Source: DAIDJM01 sp964250215 (GTDB taxonomy: Bacteria; Pseudomonadota; Alphaproteobacteria; Acetobacterales; Acetobacteraceae). From it: DNA of 22,365 bases. The stretch lies in assembly GCA_964250215.1 (NCBI GenBank), contig CAXUEX010000034.1, forward strand, positions 1-22,365, given 5' to 3'. Below the pieces are notes generated by a model. That model did not search any database. It was not told the DNA's origin and was given only the letters and a program-made list of their open reading frames with translations. Positions within the stretch are counted from its first letter, which is position 1. Each line of letters begins with the position of its first letter. The position numbers and the translations under genes were made by a program. Shown here one piece after another: positions 7,053-15,062 of the stretch.

Positions 7053-9680
7053 TCAGGCGCGGCTTGCGGCCGCACGCTTCGCGGGCTTTGTTTTCTTTGC
7101 AACTGCGGATTTCGCGACCGGTTTGGCTTTTGTGGCCGGTTTGCCGCCGGTTTTTGGCAGTGCGGCGCGTGATGGCTTCTTGCCCCGCGGCTTTAGCGCC
7201 TTGCCCTTCTCCGCCAGCAGCGCCACCGCCTGGGCCAGCGTCACATCCTCCATCGCGTCGCTTTTCGGCACGTTCGCGATCACGTTGCCGTGCTGGAAGT
7301 AAGGCCCGAAGCGGCCTTTGCGCACCTGCACGGGTTCGCCATCTTTCGGGTGCGCGCCCAACATGCGCACGCTGGCCATCTTGCGGGCGAGCACATCGAC
7401 GGCGCGGTTCACGCCGATCGAGAGAATGTCGTCGTCGGCATCGAGAGAGCCGTAGATCGCGCCCATTTTCACGTATGGGCCGAAGCGGCCAATTCCCGCT
7501 TCCATCGGCAGGCCGGTTTCCGGATGCAGGCCGATGCGGCGGGGCAACGATAGCAGGCCCAGCGCCTGTTCCAGCGTGATTGTGTCGCCCTCCACGCCTT
7601 TCGGCAGCGAGGCGCGCCGGGGCTTGGCTTTCTTGTCGGCGGGATCGGGTTCGCCCTGCTGCACATAGAGCCCATACGGGCCGCGGCGGACGGTGATTTC
7701 CTCGGCGGTTTCGGGATGCGGGCCGAGCGTGCGCATGCCTTCGCGCAGCGTGTCTTCGGCGCTTTCGCCATCCACCGCGAAGCGGCGCGTGAACTGGCAG
7801 GCGGGATAATTCGAACAGCCGATGAAGCTGCCGTAGCGGCCGAGTTTCAGGCCGAGCCGGCCGTTGCCGCAGGCGGGGCAGGCGCGCGGATCGGAGCCGT
7901 CGGTTTTGGCGGGAAAGAAATGCGGGCCGAGTTCGCGATCGAGCGCCGCGATCACGTCGGAGATTTTCAGGTCCTTGGTCTGTTCGACGGCTTTGGAGAA
8001 CTCCTGCCAGAACGCGTGCATCAAGGCGCGCCAGTCTAGCCGGCCATCGGAGACGTCATCGAGTTTTTCTTCGAGGCTGGCGGTGAAGCCGGTTTCGACA
8101 TAGCGCTCGAAGAAGCTGGTGAGGAAGGCGGTGACGAGCCGGCCGCGGTCTTCCGGGATCAGGCGGCGCGCTTCCAGGCGGACATAGTTACGGTCGCGCA
8201 ATGTCGCCAGGATGGAAGCATAGGTGGATGGGCGGCCGATCCCCACCTCCTCCATCTTCTTCACCAGGCTGGCTTCGGAATAGCGCGGCGGCGGCTGGGT
8301 GAAATGCTGCGCGGCGGTGACGGGGCCATGGCGCAGCGCCTCGCGTTCGGCGAGCGGCGGCAACATGCGGCTTTCCTCGTCCTCGTCTTCGTCGGTGCCT
8401 TCGCGGTAGAGTTTCAGAAATCCGTCGAACGCGAGCACCGAGCCGGTGGCGCGCAGTTTCGTGCCGCCGCTGGCGAATTCGGCAATGACCTGATCGAGCT
8501 CGGCCGACTGCATCTGGCTGGCCACGGCGCGGCGCCAAATCAAATCGTACAGGCGCTGCTGATCTGGCGTGAGGAAGCGCGCGGTTTCGGCGGGCGTGCG
8601 GGCAACATCGGTGGGACGGATTGCTTCGTGCGCTTCCTGCGCGTTCTTGGCTTTCGTGCTGTAGGCGCGCGGTGTGGCGGGCACGTAGGCGTCACCGAAT
8701 TCGTGGCCGACATGCTGGCGGATCGCATCGATCGCCTCGCGTGCCATCTGCACACCGTCGGTGCGCATGTAGGTGATCAGGCCGACGGTCTCGCCCTGCA
8801 GCTCCATGCCCTCATAGAGCTGTTGCGCGGTGCGCATGGTGGCCTGCGCGCCCATGCCGAGCTTGCGGCTGGCTTCCTGCTGCAACGTGGAAGTGGTGAA
8901 GGGCGCCGGTGGATTGCGCTTGACGCGCCGGCGCTCGATGGAAGCGACGGTGAAACTGCCGGATTCGACTGCGTGTTTCGCCGCACTGGCCAGCGCTTCG
9001 CTGTTCAGATCGAACTGGTCGAGCTTCTTGCCGTTCAGATGCGTCAGCCGCGCGGTGAGGCTGGCGCCATTTTCCTTCGTGAGCAGGGCCTCGACCGTCC
9101 AGTATTCGCGCGCAACAAACGCCTCGATCTCGGCTTCGCGTTCGCACACCAGGCGCAGCGACACGGATTGCACGCGGCCGGCGCTGCGGCTGCCGGGGAG
9201 CTTGCGCCAGAGCACGGGACTGAGGGTGAAGCCGACCAGGTAATCGAGCGCGCGGCGGGCGAGATACGCCTCAATGAGCGGCTGGTCGAGTTCGCGCGGA
9301 TTCTGCATCGCGTGTTGCACGGCGGAGCGCGTGATTTCGTTGAAGGTGATGCGACGTACATCCACGCCCTTCAGCGCGCGCGCTTCCTCCAGCATGGCGC
9401 GCACGTGCCAGGAAATGGCTTCGCCCTCGCGATCGGGATCGGTGGCGAGATAGAGGTGCTTGGCGCCTTTCAGCGCGCGGGCGATGGCGCCCACCTGCTT
9501 CTGGCCGCGCTCGTCGGACTGCCAGCTCATGGCGAAATCGTCCTCGGGGCGGACCGAGCCGTCCTTCGGCGGCAGGTCGCGCACATGGCCGAAACTGGCG
9601 AGCACGGTGAAGCCGCCGCCGAGATACTTGTTGATGGTCTTGGCCTTGGCGGGGCTCTCGACGACGACGACGTCCGACAT
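7053..9680 (-). CDS. topA: DNA topoisomerase I (type IA)
   Basis: The enzyme relaxes negative supercoils through a 5'-phosphotyrosyl intermediate. The 875-residue protein starts MSDVVVVESPAKAKTI with the Toprim fold. Its acidic triad is in ATDPDREGEA (79-88), the catalytic tyrosine is Y304 in LITYMRTDG, and GIGRPSTYASI lies at 480-490. A four-cysteine zinc motif is at C601, C604, C622 and C628. Behind it come several alphaproteobacterial C-terminal repeats built on RxGPYGxY, RFGPYVKMG and RFGPYFQHG patterns, and a lysine/alanine-rich tail after about residue 840 that probably binds DNA. The ATG at 9680 has an AAGGA ribosome site (9685-9689, complement) and gives the canonical N-terminus. An upstream in-frame ATG would add 16 unrelated residues. 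topA follows dprA by 98 bp and may have its own promoter in that gap. Confidence 0.97.
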   Translation of the reverse strand: MSDVVVVESPAKAKTINKYLGGGFTVLASFGHVRDLPPKDGSVRPEDDFAMSWQSDERGQKQVGAIARALKGAKHLYLATDPDREGEAISWHVRAMLEEARALKGVDVRRITFNEITRSAVQHAMQNPRELDQPLIEAYLARRALDYLVGFTLSPVLWRKLPGSRSAGRVQSVSLRLVCEREAEIEAFVAREYWTVEALLTKENGASLTARLTHLNGKKLDQFDLNSEALASAAKHAVESGSFTVASIERRRVKRNPPAPFTTSTLQQEASRKLGMGAQATMRTAQQLYEGMELQGETVGLITYMRTDGVQMAREAIDAIRQHVGHEFGDAYVPATPRAYSTKAKNAQEAHEAIRPTDVARTPAETARFLTPDQQRLYDLIWRRAVASQMQSAELDQVIAEFASGGTKLRATGSVLAFDGFLKLYREGTDEDEDEESRMLPPLAEREALRHGPVTAAQHFTQPPPRYSEASLVKKMEEVGIGRPSTYASILATLRDRNYVRLEARRLIPEDRGRLVTAFLTSFFERYVETGFTASLEEKLDDVSDGRLDWRALMHAFWQEFSKAVEQTKDLKISDVIAALDRELGPHFFPAKTDGSDPRACPACGNGRLGLKLGRYGSFIGCSNYPACQFTRRFAVDGESAEDTLREGMRTLGPHPETAEEITVRRGPYGLYVQQGEPDPADKKAKPRRASLPKGVEGDTITLEQALGLLSLPRRIGLHPETGLPMEAGIGRFGPYVKMGAIYGSLDADDDILSIGVNRAVDVLARKMASVRMLGAHPKDGEPVQVRKGRFGPYFQHGNVIANVPKSDAMEDVTLAQAVALLAEKGKALKPRGKKPSRAALPKTGGKPATKAKPVAKSAVAKKTKPAKRAAASRA

Positions 9681-9704
9681 GCGATCCTTGGGGGCGAGCG
9701 GCGG

Positions 9705-9724
9705 GCGCCCCTCTACCGGGGCGC
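9705..9724 (-). promoter_or_regulatory. GC-rich hairpin in the topA leader
   Basis: GCGCCCC and GGGGCGC form a perfect 7-bp stem around a 6-base loop, 24 bases upstream of the topA start and past the end of dprA. There is no T-run beside it, so it is not a classical intrinsic terminator. It could attenuate read-through from dprA or stabilise a processed end. A chance GC palindrome cannot be excluded in DNA of this composition. Confidence 0.3.
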
Positions 9725-9778
9725 GCATGGGTTAGGCAAACTTTCGGCGGCCAAGGCGCCCTGGACGAGAGCCCGTTC

Positions 9779-10852
9779 TCAAACCCGGCACACCCGGTTG
9801 CCGGGGAGCAGTTCCACGCGGCCGGCAAGTTCCAACTGCATCAGCGCTGCCATCACGGCCGAAGCGGGCTGGCCGCTGCGGCGGATCAGGTCGTCGAGAT
9901 CGGTGGGCGAGGGGCTGAGCAGATCGGCGATGGCGCCGGGGTTGGCAAGTGGGGCGGGTTCGGGTTCGGCGAGGCTGGGCGGTTCCTGGCGGGTGGCGGG
10001 TTCGGGCGGCAGGTTGGCGAGCACGTCTTCGGCGCCTTCCACGAGCGTGGCGCCTTGCCGGATCAGGTTGTTGGAGCCGAGGCAGCGCGGATCGATCGGC
10101 GAGCCGGGCACGGCGAAGAGTTCGCGGCCGGCGTCCTGGGCGAAGCGGGCCGTGATCAGGCTGCCGGAGCGCATGGCGGCCTCCACCACCACCAGTCCGA
10201 GCGAGAGGCCGGCGATGATGCGGTTGCGCTTGGGGAAGTGGCGGCTTTGCGGCGCGGTGCCGAGCGGCGCTTCGGTGACGACGGCGCCGCTTGCGGCGAT
10301 GCGGGATTGCAGTTCGGCGTGTTCGGGCGGGTAGGGCACATCCAGCCCGCCGGCGATGGCGGCGACCGTGCGGCCGGTGTGCAAGGCGCCCGTGTGGGCC
10401 GCCGCATCGATGCCGCGTGCCAGGCCGGAGACGATCGCGGCGCCGTTCGCGGCGAGGTCGGCGGCGAGCGCTTCGGCCATGCGCATGCCGCCGGCGCTGG
10501 CATTGCGGGCGCCGACGATGCCGATGGGTCGAGGGCCGAGGACCGCAAGGTCGCCGAGCACCGCGAGCACCGGGGGCGAGTCCGGCAGCAGCGCCAGCAG
10601 GCGGGGATAGTCCGGCTCGCCCAGGAACAGCAGGCGGCCGCCGAGCTTCTTCACAGCGGTGGCTTCGCGTTCGGCTTCGCGCGGCGTGGCGATGCGCAGC
10701 TTGGTTGCGCGGCCGCCCTGGCGGGCGAGCTCGGGCAGGGCCGCGAGGGCTTCCTCGGCGTCGGCGAAACGGGCGAGCAGGCGGCGATAGGTGATGGGGC
10801 CGACGCCTTCCGTGCGGGCGAGGCGGAGCTTGTTCAGTGGCGGATCGGTCAT
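9779..10852 (-). CDS. dprA: DNA-processing protein DprA (Smf)
   Basis: DprA binds incoming single-stranded DNA in the cytoplasm during natural transformation and loads RecA on it. The 357-residue protein has an N-terminal helix-hairpin region (TEGVGPITYRRLL). The Rossmann-like core carries IGIVGARNAS (110-119), IVSGLARGIDAAAH (140-153), the FPKRNRIIAGLS segment (206-217), EAAMRSGSLITA (224-235) and FAVPGSP (246-252). These are the DprA hallmarks. The C-terminal part (about 305-357) is a winged-helix DML1-like domain (DLIRRSGQPASAVMAALMQL), joined by a proline/glutamate-rich linker. The start overlaps the plsY stop as ATGA; no ribosome site is visible, so translation is probably coupled. The gene is not proof of competence, since it is common in non-competent species. 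Confidence 0.95.
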   Translation of the reverse strand: MTDPPLNKLRLARTEGVGPITYRRLLARFADAEEALAALPELARQGGRATKLRIATPREAEREATAVKKLGGRLLFLGEPDYPRLLALLPDSPPVLAVLGDLAVLGPRPIGIVGARNASAGGMRMAEALAADLAANGAAIVSGLARGIDAAAHTGALHTGRTVAAIAGGLDVPYPPEHAELQSRIAASGAVVTEAPLGTAPQSRHFPKRNRIIAGLSLGLVVVEAAMRSGSLITARFAQDAGRELFAVPGSPIDPRCLGSNNLIRQGATLVEGAEDVLANLPPEPATRQEPPSLAEPEPAPLANPGAIADLLSPSPTDLDDLIRRSGQPASAVMAALMQLELAGRVELLPGNRVCRV

Positions 10853-11448
10853 TGGCCGATGCGCGGCTCGGCGCCGGCGAGCAGGCGGCGGATATTGGCT
10901 TCGTGCCGACGGAACACGATGGCCGCGATGCCGGCGGGGGCGAGCCACCACCAGGGCGGCGAGAGAAAGGCGGCCAGAATCGGCGCGGCGGCAAAGGCGG
11001 CGAGCGCGCCGGCCGAGGAGATGCGGGTGAGCGCCACCACGCCGAGCCAGATGCCGCAGGCGGCGATGCCGATGTGCCAATCGAGCGCGAGCAGCACGCC
11101 GAGCCCCGTGGCAACCCCCTTGCCGCCGCGAAAGCGCAGCCACACCGGAAAGCAATGGCCGATCACGGCGCAGAACGCGGCCAGCGGCATGAGCCAGATG
11201 CCCAGCAGCAGCCCGGTGAACTGCACGGCGGCGGCGCCCTTCACGGCATCCAGCAGCAGCGTGGCGGCGGCGGTGCCGCGCTTGCCGGTGCGCAGCACGT
11301 TGGTGGCGCCGATATTGCCCGAGCCGACTTCGCGGATGTTTATGCCGGCGGCGCGGGTGAGCAGCAGGCCGAAGGGGATGGAGCCGAGCAAATAGGCGAG
11401 CGCGGCGGTGGCGAAACTGAGCGCCTCAAGCTTCCACCAAACGTTCAT
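10849..11448 (-). CDS. plsY: Glycerol-3-phosphate acyltransferase PlsY (acyl-phosphate dependent)
   Basis: PlsY transfers an acyl group from acyl-phosphate (made by PlsX) to position 1 of glycerol-3-phosphate, the first committed step of phospholipid synthesis, in the inner membrane. The 199-residue protein is of usual family length, with several hydrophobic membrane segments. Its three cytoplasmic signature motifs are present: GSGNIGATNVLRTG (42-55), GHCFPVWLRFRGGKGVAT (97-114), and the C-terminal RRHEANIRRLLAGAE segment (180-194). Its ATG overlaps the pyrC stop and its stop overlaps the dprA start, both as ATGA, without visible ribosome sites. This placement between pyrimidine and DNA-processing genes is common in alphaproteobacteria. 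Confidence 0.96.
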   Translation of the reverse strand: MNVWWKLEALSFATAALAYLLGSIPFGLLLTRAAGINIREVGSGNIGATNVLRTGKRGTAAATLLLDAVKGAAAVQFTGLLLGIWLMPLAAFCAVIGHCFPVWLRFRGGKGVATGLGVLLALDWHIGIAACGIWLGVVALTRISSAGALAAFAAAPILAAFLSPPWWWLAPAGIAAIVFRRHEANIRRLLAGAEPRIGQ

Positions 11449-12710
11449 GGGAACACGCGGCGGCCGGATTTCCAGGTGCCGAGCACCCGGCCCTCGAGCG
11501 CGCGGCCGTCGAACGGCGTGTTCTGGGCGCCGCCGGGGAGGTGGCCGGATTGCACCTGCCAGGCGCGATCGGGCGCGAACAGACACAGATCGGCGGGGGC
11601 GCCGACATCCAGCGTGCCAGCTTCGATGCCTAGCAAGCGGGCAGGGCGGCGGGTGAGCAGCGCGATGGCCTGCGGCAGCGTGAGCCGGCCGCCATGGAAC
11701 TGGGCGAGCGTGACGGCGAGCAGCGTGGCCAGGCCCGTGCCGCCGGGTGAGGCTTCGGCGAAGGGCAGGCGCTTGTCTTCGGCGTCGAGCGGACGGTGAT
11801 CGGAGGCGATCGCGTCGATCGTGCCATCGGCGAGCGCGGCGACGACGGCCTGGCGGTCGGATTCGGGGCGCAGCGGCGGGGAGAGCTTGGCGAAGCTGCG
11901 CCAATCGGTGATGGCTTGCTCGTTCAGATCGAAATAGGGCGGGGCGGTATCGCAGGTGACATCGAGCCCTTCCTGTTTGGCGCGGCGGATCAGCGCGATG
12001 GCTTCGGCGGTGGAGACGTGGGCGAAATGCAGCGCGCCGCCGGTGAGGCGGGCGAGGCGGATATCGCGGGCGATCTGGATGGCTTCGGCGACCGCGGGGA
12101 TGCCGGGCAGGCCCATGCGGGCGGCGAGCTCGCCTTCGGTGGCGGCGCCGCCGGCGGCGAGGCTGGGCTCCTCCGGGTGCTGCACGATGCGGCCGAGGGG
12201 TTTCGCGTAGGTCAGGGCCAGGCGCATGACGCGCGCATCGGCGATGCAGCGGGCGCCGTCGGAAAAGCCGCAGGCACCGGCCTGGCGCAGCAGGCCGAGT
12301 TCGGCGAGCTCCGTGCCGGCACAGGCTTTCGTGACGGCGGCATAGGGTCGGATGGTGAGCGAGCCGGTTTCCTCGCCGCGCGCGCGCAGCAGGCGGACGA
12401 GCGCCGGATCGTCGATCACCGGGTTGGTATCAGGCAGCGCGGCGATGGTGGTGATGCCGCCGGCAGCGGCTGCGATGGCGGCGGCGGCGATGGTTTCGCG
12501 ATATTCGAAGCCGGGCTCGCCGAGCGAGACGCGCATATCGACCAGGCCGGGGCAGAGCACGGCACCATCGGCGTCGAGCACGGGGATGGAGTCCGGTGCC
12601 GTGACATCCGCGCCGCGCGCGACGATGGTTCCGTTGCCTATTCGTAATGTACCGTGCAGATCGAGCGCTTCGTCGAGCAGCCGGGCATTGACGATAAGAA
12701 GATCAGACAT
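11445..12710 (-). CDS. pyrC: Dihydroorotase-family protein, metal site degenerate (PyrC'/PyrX type)
   Basis: The 421-residue protein has the amidohydrolase fold of class I dihydroorotases, which close carbamoyl-aspartate to dihydroorotate. Several expected metal-site residues remain: D151 in FSDG, H178 in VQHPEE, H231 in FAHVSTAEA and D303 in ASDHRP. The first pair, however, is lost. The usual DxHxHLREPG reads D-M-R-V-S-L-G-E-P-G (58-67), so both zinc-binding histidines are R60 and S62, and the substrate-binding arginine is G64. In pseudomonads a similar inactive PyrC' supports assembly of aspartate transcarbamoylase, and related sequences sit behind pyrB in many alphaproteobacteria. The gene begins inside the end of pyrB (8-base overlap), which fits a partner role. 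Another active dihydroorotase is then expected elsewhere in the genome. The database name would be dihydroorotase; true activity is doubtful. Confidence 0.9.
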   Translation of the reverse strand: MSDLLIVNARLLDEALDLHGTLRIGNGTIVARGADVTAPDSIPVLDADGAVLCPGLVDMRVSLGEPGFEYRETIAAAAIAAAAGGITTIAALPDTNPVIDDPALVRLLRARGEETGSLTIRPYAAVTKACAGTELAELGLLRQAGACGFSDGARCIADARVMRLALTYAKPLGRIVQHPEEPSLAAGGAATEGELAARMGLPGIPAVAEAIQIARDIRLARLTGGALHFAHVSTAEAIALIRRAKQEGLDVTCDTAPPYFDLNEQAITDWRSFAKLSPPLRPESDRQAVVAALADGTIDAIASDHRPLDAEDKRLPFAEASPGGTGLATLLAVTLAQFHGGRLTLPQAIALLTRRPARLLGIEAGTLDVGAPADLCLFAPDRAWQVQSGHLPGGAQNTPFDGRALEGRVLGTWKSGRRVFP

Positions 12711-13722
12711 TGCGGCGGGTGCGGCGCGCGAGGATATCCAGCACCGCCATGCGCACGGCGACACCCATTTCCACCTGCTCGGCGATCAGGCTGCGATCGG
12801 GGCTGTCGGCGATGTCGCTGTCGATCTCGATGCCGCGGTTCATCGGCCCGGGATGCATGACGAGCGCATCGGGTTTTGCGAAGGCGAGTTTCTGCTTGTC
12901 GAGGCCATAGAAGTATCGGAATTCGCGTGCGGAGGGAATTAGGCCGGCAGCCATTCGCTCGCGTTGCAACCGCAGCATCATCACGATGTCGGCGCCGGCC
13001 AGGCCGCTGGCCATATCGTGATGCACTTCGGCGCCGAGCGATGCCATGATCGGCGGCAGCAGCGTGGGCGGCCCGACCAGACGAACGCGGGCGCCCAGTG
13101 TGACAAGCAAGTGAACGTTGCTGCGGGCCACTCGACTATGCGCAATATCGCCACAGATGGCGACGACGAGGTTTTCGATCTGGCCCCGGCGGCGGCGGAT
13201 GGTGAGCGCATCGAGCAATGCCTGGGTGGGATGTTCGTGCATACCGTCGCCCGCGTTTATTACGGCGGCATCGACTTTTCGCGAGAGCAGAGCAGGGGCG
13301 CCGGATTGATGATGCCGCACCACCAGCAGATCGCAGTGCATTGCATTCAGCGTGACGGCGGTGTCGATCAGGGTTTCGCCTTTGCTCACCGAGCTGGCGG
13401 CGACCGACATGTTGATCACGTCGGCGCCGAGGCGTTTGCCGGCGAGTTCGAAGCTGGTGCGGGTGCGGGTGCTGTCTTCGAAGAACAGGTTGATCAGCGT
13501 GCGGCCGCGCAGCACGTCGCGCTGGGTTTTTCCGGAACGGTTCAGCAACGCATAGGCCTCGGCCAGGTCCAGCAGCTCGGCGATCTCGGGAGGCGGAAGG
13601 CCTTCGATCGCGAGCAGGTGGCGGGACGGGGGCAGGGCTTTCTCCGCGGGCGGCGGCCGGAATGTGCGGCGAAGGGCGGCGCCGGCACAAGGGGCGATAC
13701 GGGCCGGGCGAACGCTGTGCAC
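12703..13722 (-). CDS. pyrB: Aspartate carbamoyltransferase catalytic subunit
   Basis: The enzyme condenses carbamoyl phosphate with aspartate, the committed step of pyrimidine synthesis. Counting from the GTG at 13722 (339 residues), the carbamoyl-phosphate loop FFEDSTRTRTSFE is at 80-92, the K-G-E loop SVSKGETLID at 111-120, HEHPTQALLDA at 163-172, and the aspartate-side VMHPGPMNRG at 288-297. All key residues are present. The family core starts at about SRHLLAIEGL (33-42), leaving an arginine/proline-rich extension of some 32 residues. Another GTG at 13752 is possible; between 13722 and the conserved core there is no ATG, GTG or TTG, and no ribosome site is visible at either candidate. It is the first gene of the pyrB-pyrC'-plsY-dprA run, divergent from the secreted-protein gene. 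Confidence 0.95.
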   Translation of the reverse strand: MHSVRPARIAPCAGAALRRTFRPPPAEKALPPSRHLLAIEGLPPPEIAELLDLAEAYALLNRSGKTQRDVLRGRTLINLFFEDSTRTRTSFELAGKRLGADVINMSVAASSVSKGETLIDTAVTLNAMHCDLLVVRHHQSGAPALLSRKVDAAVINAGDGMHEHPTQALLDALTIRRRRGQIENLVVAICGDIAHSRVARSNVHLLVTLGARVRLVGPPTLLPPIMASLGAEVHHDMASGLAGADIVMMLRLQRERMAAGLIPSAREFRYFYGLDKQKLAFAKPDALVMHPGPMNRGIEIDSDIADSPDRSLIAEQVEMGVAVRMAVLDILARRTRRNV

Positions 13723-13795
13723 GCAAAAGTAGCAGACTAGGCTTTTCAACACGCTGGAGTTGTGGATTACTCCGGTATGGACGGGGGGATACGCG

Positions 13796-14977
13796 ATGAT
13801 GAGGGTACTTCAAACGCTGCTGGTGGCTTCGGTGTGGCTGGTGGTGGCGGCGGCTCCGGCGCCGCGCGGTTCTAGCGATGTTCTGCCGCTGCATGGCTCC
13901 GTGCCGGCGCCGGCGGCGCTTGCGGGCCGGACCGTGCGGCCGCTGCCGACCTGGACGTATACCGTCACGGCTTCACCGGATCTGTATGGCGGCAATTATT
14001 CGGGGCAGATGATCGGCAGCAGCCCGTTCGCAAGCCGCAAGACGCGGGCGACGGTGAAGGTGCAGATCGTTCCGTTGGTGGTGACGATCAACGACGGCAC
14101 GACGATTCAGGTGTACGATCCGACGAAGCCCGATGCCTGCAACGACGGTCATCCGACGGTGCACGCGGTGCTGCACTCGCCGCTGTTCGTGCATGTGCCG
14201 TGGACCATGAACGGTGTGAAGATCGGCACGACGCAGTATGTGGATGCGTTCCAGCGGGCGCAGTTCTGGTCGTTGGTGCAGAACTCGAATTACCATCTGT
14301 TCTTCAAGCCATCTGTGCTGCCGGCGCAGGCGGAGCATTTCGTCGGCGCGGCGAACGGCACGAATTTCAATGCAGCAGCGATGTGGGGTGGCTGCGGCTG
14401 GCTGGGCGTGGTGAACCAGAACGATCTGGATGCGCGGGTGCGGAGCCTGATCACCGGTGCGCTGGCCGGTCGGGTGAATGCCGGGACGGTTCCGGTATTT
14501 CTGCTGAAGAACGTGGCCACGGCATCGACCGGGGCGGGACTGATCACCTGTTGCGCGCTGGGCTATCACAGCGCGCTGATGGTGGGCGGCAATTTGCAGG
14601 TTTATGTGCCGGTGGAATACGACACCACCGGCGTGTTCGGCAGCATCACGGATGCGCTGATCCTTTCGCACGAGCTGGGCGAGACGATGAACGATCCCAC
14701 CGGCAACAATCTGACGCCGATGTGGGGGCGGATCGGGCAGTTGATCGATGGCTGCCAGGGCAATATCGAAGTTGGCGATCCGCTGACACCGGGCAACACG
14801 GCTTCCAATACATTCGCGGTGCCGGGGCCGGATGGCACGATTTATCATATGCAGGAGCTGGCGTTTTTCAGCTGGTTCTATGGCGGCGCTTCGCTGGGGG
14901 CGGGCGGGCGTTATTCCGATAACGGGACGTTCGGCGGGGATGCGATCCCGTGCAATGCGGGGGGTGGGACGAACTGA
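13796..14977 (+). CDS. Secreted protein of unknown function with an HExxE metallopeptidase-like motif
   Basis: I do not recognise a named family with confidence. The 393-residue product starts with a signal peptide (MMRVLQTLLVASVWLVVAAA). The mature part has six cysteines, enough for three disulfides, and many glycines and asparagines. Residues 288-301 read LILSHELGETMNDP: an HExxE motif within a hydrophobic helix, followed by a D-P turn. The pattern recalls HExxE-containing proteins such as the plant EXORDIUM/phosphate-induced group and uncharacterised bacterial secreted proteins with HELAE-type motifs. Downstream H351/E354 (YHMQE) could supply another metal ligand. Metal binding and proteolysis are inference. 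A ribosome site (GGGGGGA, 13783-13789) lies 6 bases before the ATG. The gene stands alone, divergent from pyrB and convergent with the DUF2142 gene. Confidence 0.7.
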   Translation: MMRVLQTLLVASVWLVVAAAPAPRGSSDVLPLHGSVPAPAALAGRTVRPLPTWTYTVTASPDLYGGNYSGQMIGSSPFASRKTRATVKVQIVPLVVTINDGTTIQVYDPTKPDACNDGHPTVHAVLHSPLFVHVPWTMNGVKIGTTQYVDAFQRAQFWSLVQNSNYHLFFKPSVLPAQAEHFVGAANGTNFNAAAMWGGCGWLGVVNQNDLDARVRSLITGALAGRVNAGTVPVFLLKNVATASTGAGLITCCALGYHSALMVGGNLQVYVPVEYDTTGVFGSITDALILSHELGETMNDPTGNNLTPMWGRIGQLIDGCQGNIEVGDPLTPGNTASNTFAVPGPDGTIYHMQELAFFSWFYGGASLGAGGRYSDNGTFGGDAIPCNAGGGTN

Positions 14978-15062
14978 CCGCTCGCGGCGGAGAGCACGAC
15001 GACGGTGCGGCCATTTTGATCAAGTTGGCGCGCCGGGCGAGGCGCTGGGAAGGCGGACCACG

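Noticed and set aside
5690..7579. Long plus-strand open frame opposite the kelch gene and the end of topA
   Set aside because: It spans two real genes on the other strand, has a low-complexity composition and ends in an arginine/serine-rich tail typical of wrong-frame translation.
8304..10334. Long plus-strand open frame opposite topA and dprA
   Set aside because: No recognisable motif, and the opposite strand encodes two highly conserved proteins. Absence of stops follows from GC-rich codon bias.
15016..15023. TTGATCAA palindrome in the gap between the secreted protein and DUF2142 genes
   Set aside because: Eight bases with no T-run or second half-site nearby; too short to call an operator or terminator.
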